DNA of 62,661 bases from Notoacmeibacter ruber (GTDB lineage: Bacteria > Pseudomonadota > Alphaproteobacteria > Rhizobiales > Rhizobiaceae): contig NZ_RCWN01000003.1 of NCBI RefSeq assembly GCF_003668555.1, positions 1-62,661 of the forward strand, in the 5' to 3' direction. The position numbers were made by a program, and so were the translations under genes. This document shows, in pieces, positions 1 through 8,822 of the stretch. The stretch's first letter is position 1, and every line of letters starts with the position of its first letter. Below the pieces are notes generated by a model. The model searched no databases and was not told the origin of the DNA. It was given only the letters and a program-made list of their open reading frames with translations.

Positions 1-127
1 GGCTGAGTTAGCGTGAACGATAAGCAGCAAACCAATGTGTTCGTCCTTTCAACGGGTCGATGCGGCTCCATGACGTTCTCGCGCGCATGTAAGCATATCG
101 AGAATTATACGTCCGGCCATGAGACGC
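1..127 (+). repeat. Terminal copy of 138-base repeat (last 127 bases)
   Basis: This stretch is identical to 55589-55715, and its first 116 bases are identical to 62546-62661. It holds the GTG start (position 13) and about 38 codons of the sulfotransferase-like gene found complete at 55601. Identity stops after base 127, where the reading frame runs into unrelated sequence, so this copy is a 5' fragment only. Its matching promoter region lies at the other end of the window, which is expected if the molecule is circular. Confidence 0.9.
13..127 (+). pseudogene. 5' fragment of sulfotransferase-like gene
   Basis: Starting at GTG 13, this fragment encodes the same first 38 residues as the complete gene at 55601, including the phosphate-binding-loop-like STGRCGS motif near residue 13. 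The match ends abruptly at base 127 and the frame continues into DNA from an opposing gene fragment. The remaining 820 codons are absent. I infer a truncated duplicate; if the molecule is circular it still has a diverged copy of the upstream promoter region at 62396-62534. Whether it is expressed cannot be told. Confidence 0.75.
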
Positions 128-218
128 TCGCGTCCGGGACGACCTGACCGTCTCGCACGGTCCATCTCATGCCGAAAGTTTCGGAAGAGTTTTTCTTGAT
201 CTCGTCAGCCACGCTCAT
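125..218 (-). pseudogene. N-terminal fragment of class III nucleotidyl cyclase (possible Pycsar pyrimidine cyclase)
   Basis: Reading leftward from the ATG at 218, about 31 codons give a peptide beginning MSVADEIKK and containing WTVRDGQVVPD. From memory this resembles the N-terminus of class III adenylate/guanylate cyclase-like proteins that include PycC, the pyrimidine cyclase of Pycsar anti-phage defence. The frame is cut off at the edge of the repeat at 127, before any catalytic motif, so it cannot be functional. The family assignment rests on a short stretch and is tentative; no partner effector gene is visible. Confidence 0.4.
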
Positions 219-524
219 CTTGATGCCCACCCCTCGGCAGTATTTCGGTAGTATGATCCGCAGCAAAAAGTATAATCGCTTCGAGCCAACATGCTTCCTC
301 TGCAATCTGAGTCGCAGCATCAACGATTGCCGCCTGAAGCTGTACCTATAAACGGAAAACTGGATGAAGCTATTGGCTAGCGGAATTTCCGCGATAGGGA
401 TGACAGCCGAACGTCGGCTTCAGCAAGCCATTCCCTGTAAACCAGCCGGACCGCTTTCGGCCCCCGTTTCAGACGTTCGTTCACCTGCCTTTTCCGGTGG
501 GGAGATCGGTAGGCGCGATTTAGA
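219..524. other. Gap with no recognisable gene
   Basis: Open frames here on both strands are short and show no family resemblance. The first part presumably holds the promoter of the truncated cyclase-like gene; the rest is downstream of the VapC stop. I see no convincing hairpin terminator or repeat. Confidence 0.5.
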
Positions 525-917
525 TCAGCGAAACTGTTCCACTTTCACCTCAAGGGTGCCGGCGACCTTCGACCAGGCTTTATCAGCGGTGACGATTGGA
601 ACACCTAGCTTCTGTCCCAGCGCAAGACAGGCGCGATCTCCATGGCTCAGGCCAAACGGCTTAGTGAGTGCAAACATCGCTCCGGCTGCGAAAGCAAGTT
701 CGAGATCAAGCGCGACTGCGTTCAACCCTAGAGAAAGTATAAGCTCCTCTGCTTCCGATCGGCTCATCCAGCTTTGGCAGAACTTCGAGATGGCTTCCTG
801 CACTGTCAGGGTCGATACTGCCGCCCCGGCATCGATCCAGCGCTCGACCTTCGTGGCACCACGTTCAGCGAATGCGTAAGCAAGAATAGCCGATGTATCG
901 ATGACGCAGGCGCTCAT
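525..917 (-). CDS. vapC: VapC-family PIN-domain toxin
   Basis: This 130-residue protein has the size and layout of a VapC ribonuclease. The first acidic PIN residue lies in VIDTSAIL (Asp7), a conserved Glu follows near residue 41 in VQEAISKF, and the C-terminal VTADKAW motif supplies the last acidic residue. VapC toxins cleave RNA, often initiator tRNA, when not bound by antitoxin. Its ATG overlaps the stop of the upstream antitoxin by an ATGA, so the two are translationally coupled. All PIN acidic positions seem present, so the toxin is probably active. Confidence 0.9.
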   Translation of the reverse strand: MSACVIDTSAILAYAFAERGATKVERWIDAGAAVSTLTVQEAISKFCQSWMSRSEAEELILSLGLNAVALDLELAFAAGAMFALTKPFGLSHGDRACLALGQKLGVPIVTADKAWSKVAGTLEVKVEQFR

Positions 918-1210
918 GAATTGGCTCCTCCGTCAGACTCGTCGCCAGGCTCAATTCGATCGATTTCCTGCTCGGCTTCGAGACGCTTTTCGGCAAGAAA
1001 CTGATCGACGACGCTGACGCCAGGCCGTGCATATTTCTTGGCGATGAGCTGGGCGCGTTTGCGGCGGAGTTTTGCGGTGGTCAATGTAATTGCATCGCCA
1101 TCAGCTTCGATCAGGACCTTGTCGCCTTTTGCGAGGCCCAGTGATCGACGCAGGTCTGCCGGCAATACGACGCGACCATTTTCCTGCATCAGCAATTCGT
1201 AGAGTTTCAT
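914..1210 (-). CDS. vapB: VapB-type AbrB/SpoVT domain antitoxin
   Basis: Encodes 98 residues. The N-terminal 50 residues form an AbrB/MazE-like swapped-hairpin DNA-binding domain (NGRVVLPADLRRSLGL, then GDKVLIEADGDAITL), and the acidic C-terminal tail is where such antitoxins bind the toxin. I chose the ATG at 1210 because GAGGAG lies just upstream; a longer frame upstream lacks such a site. The pair probably represses its own promoter in the gap to the right. It likely acts as a plasmid addiction module. Confidence 0.87.
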   Translation of the reverse strand: MKLYELLMQENGRVVLPADLRRSLGLAKGDKVLIEADGDAITLTTAKLRRKRAQLIAKKYARPGVSVVDQFLAEKRLEAEQEIDRIEPGDESDGGANS

Positions 1211-1582
1211 CCCATTCTCCTCATGAAGGGTCTGCATCAGTCATGGTGCGGTTTAGGCGAAAAATCCTCTCAGATCATAATTGCCCCAAAAAGCGATGAA
1301 TAGCCATTGCAGAAAAGTATGGCACAGATTGATTATTGACCTAATAAATTTCATATGGCTGAGAAAATTTCCATGCTCATGATTTCGTAATGCCCACAAG
1401 GCTAGCCGCAAGGTCACTAGATGGCACGTTGCCTTATTCTGTTTTCGATGCCATGCGCAAAAGCGACCGTTTCTGAGCATCAAGATGAAGGCAGGCTCAG
1501 AAACTAGCGTACCGATCTATTGCGCATGCTCATAAAAATCGCGTACGTTTATGGTACAGTCTTTTCAGAAATCTGAGTTCTC
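1211..1582. other. Gap between divergent vapBC and resolvase, possible res site
   Basis: This stretch should contain the leftward promoter of vapBC and the rightward promoter of the resolvase. The 70 bases before the resolvase contain two GCGTAC words (near 1508 and 1541) and a GCGCATGC palindrome, which could be part of a recombination site, but I cannot define subsites by eye. No gene is supported here. Confidence 0.4.
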
Positions 1583-2155
1583 ATGTCTCGCATCTTCGCC
1601 TACGCCCGTGTCTCCACGTTAGAACAGACGACAGAGAACCAGCTTGACGAAATCCGAGCAGCCGGCTTTAGTGTCCAGCCCCGGCGGATCGTGACGGAAA
1701 CCATCTCCGGATCGATTGCCTCTTCTGAGCGCCCAGGTTTTTCAAAACTTGTCGATCGATTGGAGGAGGGCGATATCCTTGTGGTCACGAAGCTCGACCG
1801 GCTAGGCCGCAATGCGATGGACGTCAGAAAGACGGTCGACCAACTCGATGAACTCGGCATCAAAGTTCATTGCCTGGCTCTAGGCGGTGTTGATTTGACC
1901 AGCGCGGCGGGACGGATGACAATGGGTGTCATAAACGCCGTTGCAGAGTTCGAACGCGATCTTCTCATTGAACGTACGCAGGCTGGTCTGGACCGGGCGA
2001 GGGCGCAGGGCAGAAAATTGGGCCGTCCATCGCTGCTCACAGATGAGCAGAAGCGATCCATCGCAGACAAGCTCGCTGATGGTCGTTCGATCGCAAGCCT
2101 TGCGCGAGAATACGGCGTCAGTCGTCTGACGATCACGCGCGCTCGCGAAGGTTGA
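1583..2155 (+). CDS. Serine recombinase, resolvase/invertase family
   Basis: A 190-residue protein of usual resolvase length. The catalytic serine is Ser11 in YARVSTLEQ; the conserved [10 protein letters not shown] stretch (around residues 69-78) and the E-helix segment [10 protein letters not shown] with its flanking arginines (E..LI.ERT..G) are present. The last 45 residues ([36 protein letters not shown]) form a Hin-like helix-turn-helix. It would resolve dimers or co-integrates, or invert DNA, at short crossover sites, perhaps just upstream. No flipped gene is obvious. Confidence 0.92.
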   Translation: MSRIFAYARVSTLEQTTENQLDEIRAAGFSVQPRRIVTETISGSIASSERPGFSKLVDRLEEGDILVVTKLDRLGRNAMDVRKTVDQLDELGIKVHCLALGGVDLTSAAGRMTMGVINAVAEFERDLLIERTQAGLDRARAQGRKLGRPSLLTDEQKRSIADKLADGRSIASLAREYGVSRLTITRAREG

Positions 2156-3040
2156 AAAGAGAGTGTACTGTGAAAGGTGGTTGGCATGTCAGTGCTGCGC
2201 CGCCAGAGCCATTCACCCCGGCGTTGAGGCTGATGAGAGAGGCGGCTCCGCTCGCAGTTGTTCATAACCCAATCTTTCGCGCCACGAGGCGGAGATCTTC
2301 CCGATTTCGTCCAACAGCCAACCGAAGACGCCTTCAATGATCCAAGCATCGGCTACCGATATAGCGTGAACTATCGATTTTGTGGTCTCGTCATCTCGTT
2401 TAGCACCCAACCTCTCCCAATGGATCGGATCGAGATGGTGGACGGGCCGGCAAGATCGGGGCCGGAAACGGTCAGTCCGGTTTCGGTGAACTCTCAATGG
2501 AAAGCTGCCGCGATGCAGGCATCGGAAAGTTTGCCGGTCGCGGCCTGTTTAGGCATGGCTTTCCTGTCAAGTGCGATGAAATTGCCGATCTTTCGGCGAA
2601 TTGTCCGCTTCATCGACTTCAAAATGGCTCCCATTCGCCAATCAAAATGCGATAAAGCAGGGACTGGAGGAAGCGGCCACAAGCTGGCAGTCTATCGGCA
2701 ATGTTCGAATTATCGGTTCGGATTCTGTTGAGGACCAGCCGAAGACAGCCGGATCGTCACTTTCCCTGAAGGCTGCGCCGACACGAAATGGGGTCTCGCC
2801 GCCCGGCAGTGTCGTGCCTGATGGCCAGAGAAGAAGCACTTCGCGGCCTTTCCCCAGTTCACTGCGGGCAAAAGCGAGATCGGGGCGGCGACCCTCGTTG
2901 AGAATAGGCTTTGCCGGCCGCTGAGCGAGCGGCCGTCGCGTTGGCAGGATCTCGCCGGCGATCGTGCCGATGGATATTTCACGTCATCCCTGCTTGCCGA
3001 GGGTTGCTCGGATCACGCCATCGGCCGCGGCACTTTGATA
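2156..3040. other. Degenerate region without an intact gene
   Basis: Nearly 900 bases with only short, frame-broken traces of coding sequence. One is described separately at 2213-2455. The rest has open frames on both strands with no conserved family signature. The region lies between the resolvase and the IS3-family transposase and is probably left over from insertion and deletion events. Confidence 0.5.
2213..2455 (-). pseudogene. Fragment of adenylate-kinase-like P-loop protein
   Basis: The minus-strand frame contains PVHHLDPIHW, then ADAWIIEGVFGWLLDEI. These resemble the internal region of small P-loop kinases annotated as adenylate kinase-like or topology modulation proteins, where HLD-hydrophobic-W follows the Walker A loop and WIIEG follows later. 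The Walker A segment that should precede it is missing in this frame; sequence upstream is unrelated. I read it as a broken gene. Confidence is limited because only about 50 residues can be compared. Confidence 0.35.
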
Positions 3041-3242
3041 CAGCAGGGGGCCCTCGGGATCTCCGCCGATGCTCAGCCTTTCCGAGGGCAGGTTGCGCCA
3101 TCCTGCGCGTGCTGCGACCACGGACGAGGTGAAGGGTCTGCGCCGTGAAGCGCGCGATCTGAAGGAGTGCGTGGCCGATCTCACTTTGGAGAACCGGCTG
3201 CTCAAAAAAAGCATGATCGCGGATGGGGAAGACGACGAATGA
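3040..3242 (+). pseudogene. IS3-family transposase OrfA, C-terminal part
   Basis: The frame ending at 3242 reads ARAATTDEVKGLRREARDLK and then a leucine-rich segment ending LLKKSMIADGEDDE, the typical dimerising C-terminus of an IS3 OrfA. The helix-turn-helix half that should precede it is absent or scrambled. Its stop overlaps the start of orfB as ATGA, the usual arrangement, so only the 5' half of orfA is damaged. Confidence 0.6.
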
Positions 3243-4219
3243 GGTATCCCGCATCCGAAAAGCTCGAGATCATCCGGATCGTCGAGCAGTCGCACCTGCC
3301 CGCCAAACGCACGCTGGACCAGCTCGGCGTTGCTCGCCGGACCTTCTACCGCTGGTATGACCGCTACCTCGAAGGTGGGCCGGAGGCGCTTCAGGACCGC
3401 CCTTCAGCGCCGAGCAGGGTGTGGAACCGCATCGGAGACGATATCCAAGACCAGATCGTCGAGATGGCGCTGGAGCAGACCGATCTATCCCCGCGCGAGC
3501 TAGCAGTGCGCTTCACGGACGAGAAGCGCTACTTCGTGTCGGAAGCCACGGTCTATCGCCTCCTGAAGGCCCACGATCTGATCACCAGCCCGGCCTACAC
3601 AGTGATCAAGGCCGCCGAGGCGTTCCACACGCAGACCACCCGTCCCAACGAGATGTGGCAGACCGATTTTACCTACTTCAAGATCATCGGATGGGGCTGG
3701 GTCTACCTCTCAACCGTGCTCGACGATTACTCGCGCTATATCATCGCCTGGAAGCTCTGCACCACCATGCGAGCCGAGGACGTCACCGACACGCTCGATA
3801 TGGCACTGGCAGCCTCAGGCTGCAACCACGCCAATGTGCTGCACAGGCCCCGCCTGCTCAGCGACAATGGCCCCAGCTACATCGCGAGCGAGTTGGCCGA
3901 ATACATCGACGCCAACAAGATGAGCCACGTGCGCGGCGCACCCTTCCACCCACAGACCCAAGGCAAGATCGAGCGCTGGCATCAGACGCTCAAAAACCGT
4001 GTGCTGTTGGAGAATTACTTCCTGCCGGGCGATCTCGAACAGCAGATCAAGGCCTTCGTCGAGCATTACAACCACCAGCGCTACCACGAGAGCCTCGACA
4101 ACGTCACACCCGCCGATGCCTACTTCGGCAGGGCTGCCGCCATCATCAAACGAAGAGAAAGGATCAAGCGAAAGACACTCGAACATCGGCGCTTGCAACA
4201 CCGCAAGCTCGCCGCCTAA
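3239..4219 (+). CDS. IS3-family transposase OrfB (DDE integrase)
   Basis: Encodes 326 residues starting MRYPASEKLEIIRIVEQ. An N-terminal helix-turn-helix (THLPAKRTLDQLGV-like, around 20-45) is followed by the integrase core: Asp in QTDFTYFKI, Asp in LLSDNGPSYI, and Glu in HPQTQGKIERWHQTLKNR. All three DDE residues are visible, so the catalytic subunit seems intact. The ATG overlaps the orfA stop. With orfA truncated the element may not transpose by itself, but the protein could act on related ends. Confidence 0.9.
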   Translation: MRYPASEKLEIIRIVEQSHLPAKRTLDQLGVARRTFYRWYDRYLEGGPEALQDRPSAPSRVWNRIGDDIQDQIVEMALEQTDLSPRELAVRFTDEKRYFVSEATVYRLLKAHDLITSPAYTVIKAAEAFHTQTTRPNEMWQTDFTYFKIIGWGWVYLSTVLDDYSRYIIAWKLCTTMRAEDVTDTLDMALAASGCNHANVLHRPRLLSDNGPSYIASELAEYIDANKMSHVRGAPFHPQTQGKIERWHQTLKNRVLLENYFLPGDLEQQIKAFVEHYNHQRYHESLDNVTPADAYFGRAAAIIKRRERIKRKTLEHRRLQHRKLAA

Positions 4220-4393
4220 ACATAAATCCAAGACGAGGCCCACACTCCGCTGATCTACGCCGCGAGTTGTGCCAAATGTTCTGACGACGGACAGAACCCG
4301 GGGTGCCTTTGATAAAGGCGGTTTTTGGGGCCAGATACGATAGGCCGCACCGGATGCTATGCCGGCGTACTTGGAAGGGTTAGCTAGGCGGCG

Positions 4394-4684
4394 TCAAGCG
4401 CTGTCCATATGGCGTCTGAACTGTTGATAGCTCCGCGTCACCTCCTCCGCTTCTTCAAACGCTCTCTGCCGCTCTCGATCAAGACACATAAAATAGTCTT
4501 GTATTGTTGTGAGGTAGCTTTCAAACGATTGCTGGATGAGATCTGCATACCGCTTCAGAGCCTGGTCGTCCGACGGTACGAATGGCTTCTCAGGCGGGAC
4601 ACATTGTTGCGCAATCGCAACATCAATATGCAGAATCGAGATAAATGCATAAATTGCAATACTATAGGTGATGTGTTTCAGCAT
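4394..4684 (-). CDS. Small exported protein of unknown function
   Basis: A 96-residue protein with an N-terminal signal peptide (hydrophobic stretch ending in VAIAQQ, likely cleavage after Ala25). The mature part is short, with two cysteines (CVPP and YFMCLD) and a predicted helical C-terminal half rich in Glu, Arg and Gln. It faces away from the virB cluster that starts 500 bases on, so may have its own promoter. I do not recognise a family; a periplasmic accessory role in conjugation is only a guess from position. Confidence 0.5.
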   Translation of the reverse strand: MLKHITYSIAIYAFISILHIDVAIAQQCVPPEKPFVPSDDQALKRYADLIQQSFESYLTTIQDYFMCLDRERQRAFEEAEEVTRSYQQFRRHMDSA

Positions 4685-4861
4685 TCGGACCCCTTGAATT
4701 TCCTAATAACGAAACGTTAATGTCCCGTCGCTTGCTCCGCCCAGCCTAGCACATCAGCTAGAAATATTTTTCTTGATCCCAACTCGCTCCACCGTTAACG
4801 GAAATATCGTTCTGTTTCAAAACAGCGTTTTGATAACCTGACATATTGGGGCTGAGGGGCC

Positions 4862-5209
4862 ATGCAGATCGCTGTGGGTCGACCGGTTGTCGAAGTTCGC
4901 TTTCGACAACTTCTTCAAGATGGAATGCAAATTTGGGTCGTGTGCGAGCAAGATGCTCGCCCGGCTCAATCGATGTGGAATGGCAGGTGGAGCCTGCGTG
5001 CGGTCGATCAGGCGACCGGCGAACACTACACCCTGGTCTCGCACCGCGCGCTAAAGACATTTCCTCATAGCAGCATCGAACCTCGCCGGCTGAGGACGGC
5101 GACAGGTCTGATCTCTTTGCTCGTCGGCCTCGGGATCGAAAATGTGTGCCTTCCGACACGCAAGGGCTCGGTCATGCAATCTGTTGTTCGGGAGAGGGGT
5201 GATGATTAA
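4862..5209 (+). CDS. Conserved small protein, paralogue of the one at 37032
   Basis: A 115-residue protein starting at an ATG preceded by GAGGGG. Alignment by eye with the product at 37032-37400 shows a shared pattern: an R-L-Q core, QVVC or WVVC, a W.G.W..RAV segment, YTLV, then a P-[RS]-x(3)-T-x(2)-G-[LV] segment and a final K.[GM]S..Q.. motif. No known domain comes to mind. It has no signal peptide. It overlaps the start of virB1 by 8 bases, so is likely the first gene of the virB operon and may be regulatory. Confidence 0.6.
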   Translation: MQIAVGRPVVEVRFRQLLQDGMQIWVVCEQDARPAQSMWNGRWSLRAVDQATGEHYTLVSHRALKTFPHSSIEPRRLRTATGLISLLVGLGIENVCLPTRKGSVMQSVVRERGDD

Positions 5210-5900
5210 GACCCGCCGATTGGCGTGGCTGCTTGCAGGCTCGCTGACACTCACACCGATCATCGCCAAAGCCGACGGCATCGTATTCGTCATGGGCGAA
5301 GCGGGCCGACTGGAACGCCAGGCGCCACAATCGGAGTTCTCGCGCATCTATGGCGCGGACGCCAAGCAAGGCGACCGCAGCCTATTCCTGTTCGACCGGA
5401 ACGCGGCCAAAGAAAAGGAACCGGCGGCCGTTTTGCAGGCGATAAAGGCTGCATCTTCGGCACCCGAAGCACATCCGACTATTCTGGCCGAAATCGACGC
5501 GACCGCTCTGCGCTATGGCGCCCATCCCGCTCTACGCGAAGCCGGTATCACCGTTCGCGACTGGTTGCGCCTGTTCAAGGCCAATATCGAAATCGAGAGC
5601 GCCTATAACCCGACCGCGCGCAGCCATGTCGGCGCGATCGGTCTCGGCCAGCTCATGCCGGACACTGCCACGAGGCTCGGCGTCGATCCGCATGACTGGC
5701 GGCAAAATCTCGATGGCTCGGCTCGCTACCTGCTCTTGATGCTGAGCCGGTTTCGCAATCCGCAACTGGCGCTCGCGGCCTACAATGCCGGCCCCGGTGC
5801 GGTCTCAGATCATAAGGGCATCCCGCCCTACCCCGAAACGCAGAACCATGTCGTCAAGGTCATGGCTGTCGTCGCGCGTCTTCAAGGAGAAACATCATGA
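5202..5900 (+). CDS. virB1: VirB1-like lytic transglycosylase
   Basis: Encodes 232 residues. A signal peptide ends near AKADG (about residue 24). The SLT goose-lysozyme-like domain occupies about 118-228: catalytic Glu132 in IESAYNP, then GAIGLGQLMPDTA, then the AAYNAGPGAV loop. Such enzymes open the peptidoglycan so the conjugation channel can be built. The ATG at 5202 follows GGGAGAGGGGTG. The unusual 90-residue segment between signal and catalytic domain is Lys/Arg/Asp rich and has no recognised domain. First structural gene of the transfer operon. Confidence 0.9.
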   Translation: MIKTRRLAWLLAGSLTLTPIIAKADGIVFVMGEAGRLERQAPQSEFSRIYGADAKQGDRSLFLFDRNAAKEKEPAAVLQAIKAASSAPEAHPTILAEIDATALRYGAHPALREAGITVRDWLRLFKANIEIESAYNPTARSHVGAIGLGQLMPDTATRLGVDPHDWRQNLDGSARYLLLMLSRFRNPQLALAAYNAGPGAVSDHKGIPPYPETQNHVVKVMAVVARLQGETS

Positions 5901-6184
5901 AAGCGCTTAATTACGTAATGGCGGTGGCGGCTTTGACGCTGCTCGTCGTGGAGCCGGCCTTTGCACAGAGCGTCGATCTGTCGCCGGTACAAAACCTTCT
6001 GCAGGGCATCGTCGATACGATTACCGGCCCCCTCGGCATCGTCATCGGCACGCTCGCTCTGATCGGCGTCTTTCTGTCCTGGCTGTTCGGTGTGCTGGAC
6101 TTCCGCCAAGCCATGTGGACCGTGATCGCCATTGCCGGCGTTGCGGCCGCCCCGACCATCGTTGCGGCGATCTGGTCGAGCTGA
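5897..6184 (+). CDS. virB2: VirB2-type major pilin
   Basis: A 95-residue prepilin. A signal peptide ends at AFAQS (about residue 24), followed by two hydrophobic segments separated by a short loop (LGIVIGTLALIGVFLSWLFG and AMWTVIAIAGVAAAPTIVAA), the standard VirB2/TrbC layout. It forms the pilus of the conjugation machine. The ATG overlaps the virB1 stop (ATGA) and has a strong AAGGAG site. Length and topology match the family well. Confidence 0.88.
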   Translation: MKALNYVMAVAALTLLVVEPAFAQSVDLSPVQNLLQGIVDTITGPLGIVIGTLALIGVFLSWLFGVLDFRQAMWTVIAIAGVAAAPTIVAAIWSS

Positions 6185-6193
6185 GCGACTTTC

Positions 6194-6472
6194 ATGGCTG
6201 AGCAGTCCCGAATCTATCTTGGTTTAGTGAAGCCGCCCAAGCTTCTTGGGCTGCCGATCATGTACACGATGATCTGGCTGTTCGGCTCGGTGCTGCTCTT
6301 TCTCTGGATTCAGAACTGGCTCGTCGCGGTGATAGCGGCGGCCGCCTATCCGCTGCTTTGGATAGCGGCGGACTGGGACCCTCATTTCATCGACGTGGTG
6401 GCGACCACCTTGCAGGAAACGCCGCCTACCGCGAACCGCAAGAAGCATGGCGGGGACAGTTATGGGCCATAG
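6194..6472 (+). CDS. virB3: VirB3-type inner-membrane protein
   Basis: A 92-residue protein with the VirB3 pattern: LVKPPKLLGLPIMYTMIW near the N-terminus, then two closely spaced transmembrane segments (about 19-50), then a soluble tail with WDPHFIDVV. VirB3 works with the VirB4 ATPase in pilus assembly. It lies 9 bases after virB2 and overlaps the start of virB4, fitting a coupled operon. Confidence 0.88.
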   Translation: MAEQSRIYLGLVKPPKLLGLPIMYTMIWLFGSVLLFLWIQNWLVAVIAAAAYPLLWIAADWDPHFIDVVATTLQETPPTANRKKHGGDSYGP

Positions 6473-8822
6473 TCTCGTATCCTATGACGAGGCGTTGTTG
6501 CCGGCGTGGATCGCCAAGGAAAAACGTCTGTCTTCGCTGCTTCCCTACGTGTCGCTGGTCGATGATACGACCGTGCGGACGCGCGGCAATGAACTGTTCC
6601 AGTGCATTCGCCTCGACGGTATCAATAGTCATACGACCGATGATGAATTTCTGGACAAGACCCGAGCGCTCTTCGCACGGATCGTCGCGCAAAGCGGGTC
6701 GGAATACGCTTTTTATGTCCACAAGGTCTCCCGGCCTGTCGAACACGGCCTGACACCGGTCGATGGCGATGATTTCGCGGCGGTGGTCGATCGGCGCTGG
6801 CGGGCCTATCTCGACAATGGAGAGCTGCGCGAAAAGACCCTGACTTTGACGGTCATGAAGCGACCGGCGCTCGGCCAGAAGGTTCCACTCCGACGAATGA
6901 AGTCGATCGCGGCGCTGCGCGGCGAAACAGACAAGGCGCTTCGCAAACTGCGCGAAGTGACGAACTTCCTGCGCTCGACCTTTTCGGACATGAACCCGCG
7001 TCTTTTGTCAGCCGATGCGGGCGAACTGCTCGGCTTCCTGGCGGCGCTCAACACAGGACACGAAACGCCGCTCTATCGCGGTTCGGCCTATGGCTATCTG
7101 GCCCAGGACGTCGCCAATACCCGCGTCACATTCAAAGGCGCGAATTTTTATCTTTCGGAAGGAGCCGGGCAAAACCGTGTCGGCACGACCTTTGCCGTCA
7201 AGAGTTATCCGGCCCGCTCCGAATGCACCATGTTCGATGAGCTGAACCTGCCAATCGATATGGTCATCACCCATTCGTTCACGACGATGAACTCGAACGT
7301 CATGGCGGGTCGGATCAAGCGCGAGATGCGTTTGCGGCGCGCGGGCGATGATGGCGCCGCATCACTTCTGGAAGAGATGCCGCATGCACTGGACGATCTG
7401 GAAACGGGCCGGCTCGCTTTTGGCCATCACCACATGACCGTCAGTGTCTTTGCCGAAAGCGAAAGCCAGCTCGAAAGCGTTGGCGCGGAAATCCGCAACA
7501 TCGCGACGATGGAAGGCATGACTCTCGTCAATGAGAGTTTCGCGGCCAAGACGCACTTCTTTGCGCAGCATCCGGGCAATGGATTGAAGCGCAGCAGGAA
7601 GGCCGCCGTCACAAACCAGAACTTCGCCGATTTTGCAGCGTTTCACCGTCCGCAAAAGGGCAAGAAGGGCGATCGCGTTCCATGGGGAACGCCGATCACA
7701 ATGTTCCCGACCATCGATCGGGGCGGTTTCTGGTTCAACTTCCACGAAGAAGGCTCGCCGGACGCCGAGCCGACGAGTGGTCACACCCTCATTATGGGCC
7801 GCCCCGGTTCGGGCAAGTCGGTTCTGGCAGCTTTCTTGATGACACAGGCACGGCGAACAGGCGCGCGCATGTTCGTCTTCGACTACCGGCGCGGCATGGA
7901 AATGGCCGTGCGCGCAAATGACGGGCGCTATGCAGCGATCAGGGCGGGCGAAACCACCGGCCTTAACCCCCTGCGCACCGAAACCGACCTGCGGGGCCAA
8001 GCCTGGCTTGCCGACTGGCTGGCGGCGCTTATCCATCGCACCGACAAGCCATTAGCTCCGATACAGATCAACCGGATTCAGGAAGCGGTGCGCCAGAATG
8101 CAGAGGCCCACGAGGATCTACGCAACTGGTCGGACCTCGCGACGCTGTTTGCGTCGGCCGATGATGGCGGCGACGTCTTCGACCGGCTGCGCGAATGGAC
8201 TGAAGACGGCCGTTATGGCTGGATTTTCGGGCAGAGCCACGAGGACACCTTTTCTCTGGAAGGCGATCTCGTCGGCTTTGATCTGACCGGCATTCTCGAC
8301 AGCGAAAGCGAGAAGGAACGCATGGCGGTCCTCTCCTATCTCTTTCGCCGTGTCGAAAGGGAAATCGAGGACCGGCGTCCAACCATTATCTTCATCGATG
8401 AGGCATGGAAGGCTCTCGACAATAGCTATTTCGCTGAACGGCTGAACAATTGGCTGGTCACGGCCAGAAAGCAGAACGCCGTTGTCGTGATGATGACCCA
8501 ATATGCAAGCCAGCTTGAGCGAACCCGCACCGGAAAGACCATCGTTGAGGCGGTGCCGACGCAGGTTCTTTTGCCGAACATCCGGGCCAAAGCCGACGAT
8601 TATCAGATGCTCAATCTGCACAGCAAAGAACTGGACGTGCTTCTGAACTCCGGCAGCAATTCGCGCATGGGTCTGGTCCGCGACGATCGCGGATCGGTCG
8701 TGGTCGATGCCGACCTTGGCGCGCTCGGCCCCCTGCTGACTATTCTCGGTGGCATGGAAAAGGGCGAACAGCTCGTCGGCTCTGACTATCGCGACCGACC
8801 CGATTTCTGGAGACTGTCATGA
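6462..8822 (+). CDS. virB4: VirB4 conjugation ATPase
   Basis: About 786 residues, the usual VirB4 length. The N-terminal half is a CagE/VirB4 domain; Walker A is GRPGSGKS near residue 446 and Walker B is TIIFIDEAWKALD near 640. It powers pilus biogenesis and substrate transfer at the inner membrane. Two in-frame starts are possible: 6447 (after AAGAAG) and 6462 (after GGGGA); I prefer 6462 because the next residues begin the conserved N-terminus. Overlaps virB3 and the following lipoprotein gene. Confidence 0.92.
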   Translation: MGHSLVSYDEALLPAWIAKEKRLSSLLPYVSLVDDTTVRTRGNELFQCIRLDGINSHTTDDEFLDKTRALFARIVAQSGSEYAFYVHKVSRPVEHGLTPVDGDDFAAVVDRRWRAYLDNGELREKTLTLTVMKRPALGQKVPLRRMKSIAALRGETDKALRKLREVTNFLRSTFSDMNPRLLSADAGELLGFLAALNTGHETPLYRGSAYGYLAQDVANTRVTFKGANFYLSEGAGQNRVGTTFAVKSYPARSECTMFDELNLPIDMVITHSFTTMNSNVMAGRIKREMRLRRAGDDGAASLLEEMPHALDDLETGRLAFGHHHMTVSVFAESESQLESVGAEIRNIATMEGMTLVNESFAAKTHFFAQHPGNGLKRSRKAAVTNQNFADFAAFHRPQKGKKGDRVPWGTPITMFPTIDRGGFWFNFHEEGSPDAEPTSGHTLIMGRPGSGKSVLAAFLMTQARRTGARMFVFDYRRGMEMAVRANDGRYAAIRAGETTGLNPLRTETDLRGQAWLADWLAALIHRTDKPLAPIQINRIQEAVRQNAEAHEDLRNWSDLATLFASADDGGDVFDRLREWTEDGRYGWIFGQSHEDTFSLEGDLVGFDLTGILDSESEKERMAVLSYLFRRVEREIEDRRPTIIFIDEAWKALDNSYFAERLNNWLVTARKQNAVVVMMTQYASQLERTRTGKTIVEAVPTQVLLPNIRAKADDYQMLNLHSKELDVLLNSGSNSRMGLVRDDRGSVVVDADLGALGPLLTILGGMEKGEQLVGSDYRDRPDFWRLS

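Larger units (their letters stand above)
3040..4293 (+). mobile_element. IS3-family insertion sequence, left end missing
   Basis: Contains the C-terminal part of orfA and an intact orfB. The right end runs to CTGACGACGGACA at 4281-4293; the same 13-base word ends a second, degraded element of this family at 61893-61905. No inverted partner of that word was found to the left, and the N-terminal part of orfA is not recognisable, so the left end has been lost. The left boundary given is approximate. Confidence 0.65.

Noticed and set aside
1253..1483. 76-codon minus-strand frame between vapBC and the resolvase
   Set aside because: No recognisable features or ribosome site; occupies a normal promoter gap.
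2642..2982. Possible coding traces on the minus strand
   Set aside because: Open frames exist but no conserved motif could be named, so I left the stretch as degenerate.
3815..4243. 142-codon minus-strand frame in the IS3 transposase
   Set aside because: Lies wholly opposite the well-supported orfB and is a shadow of its codon pattern.
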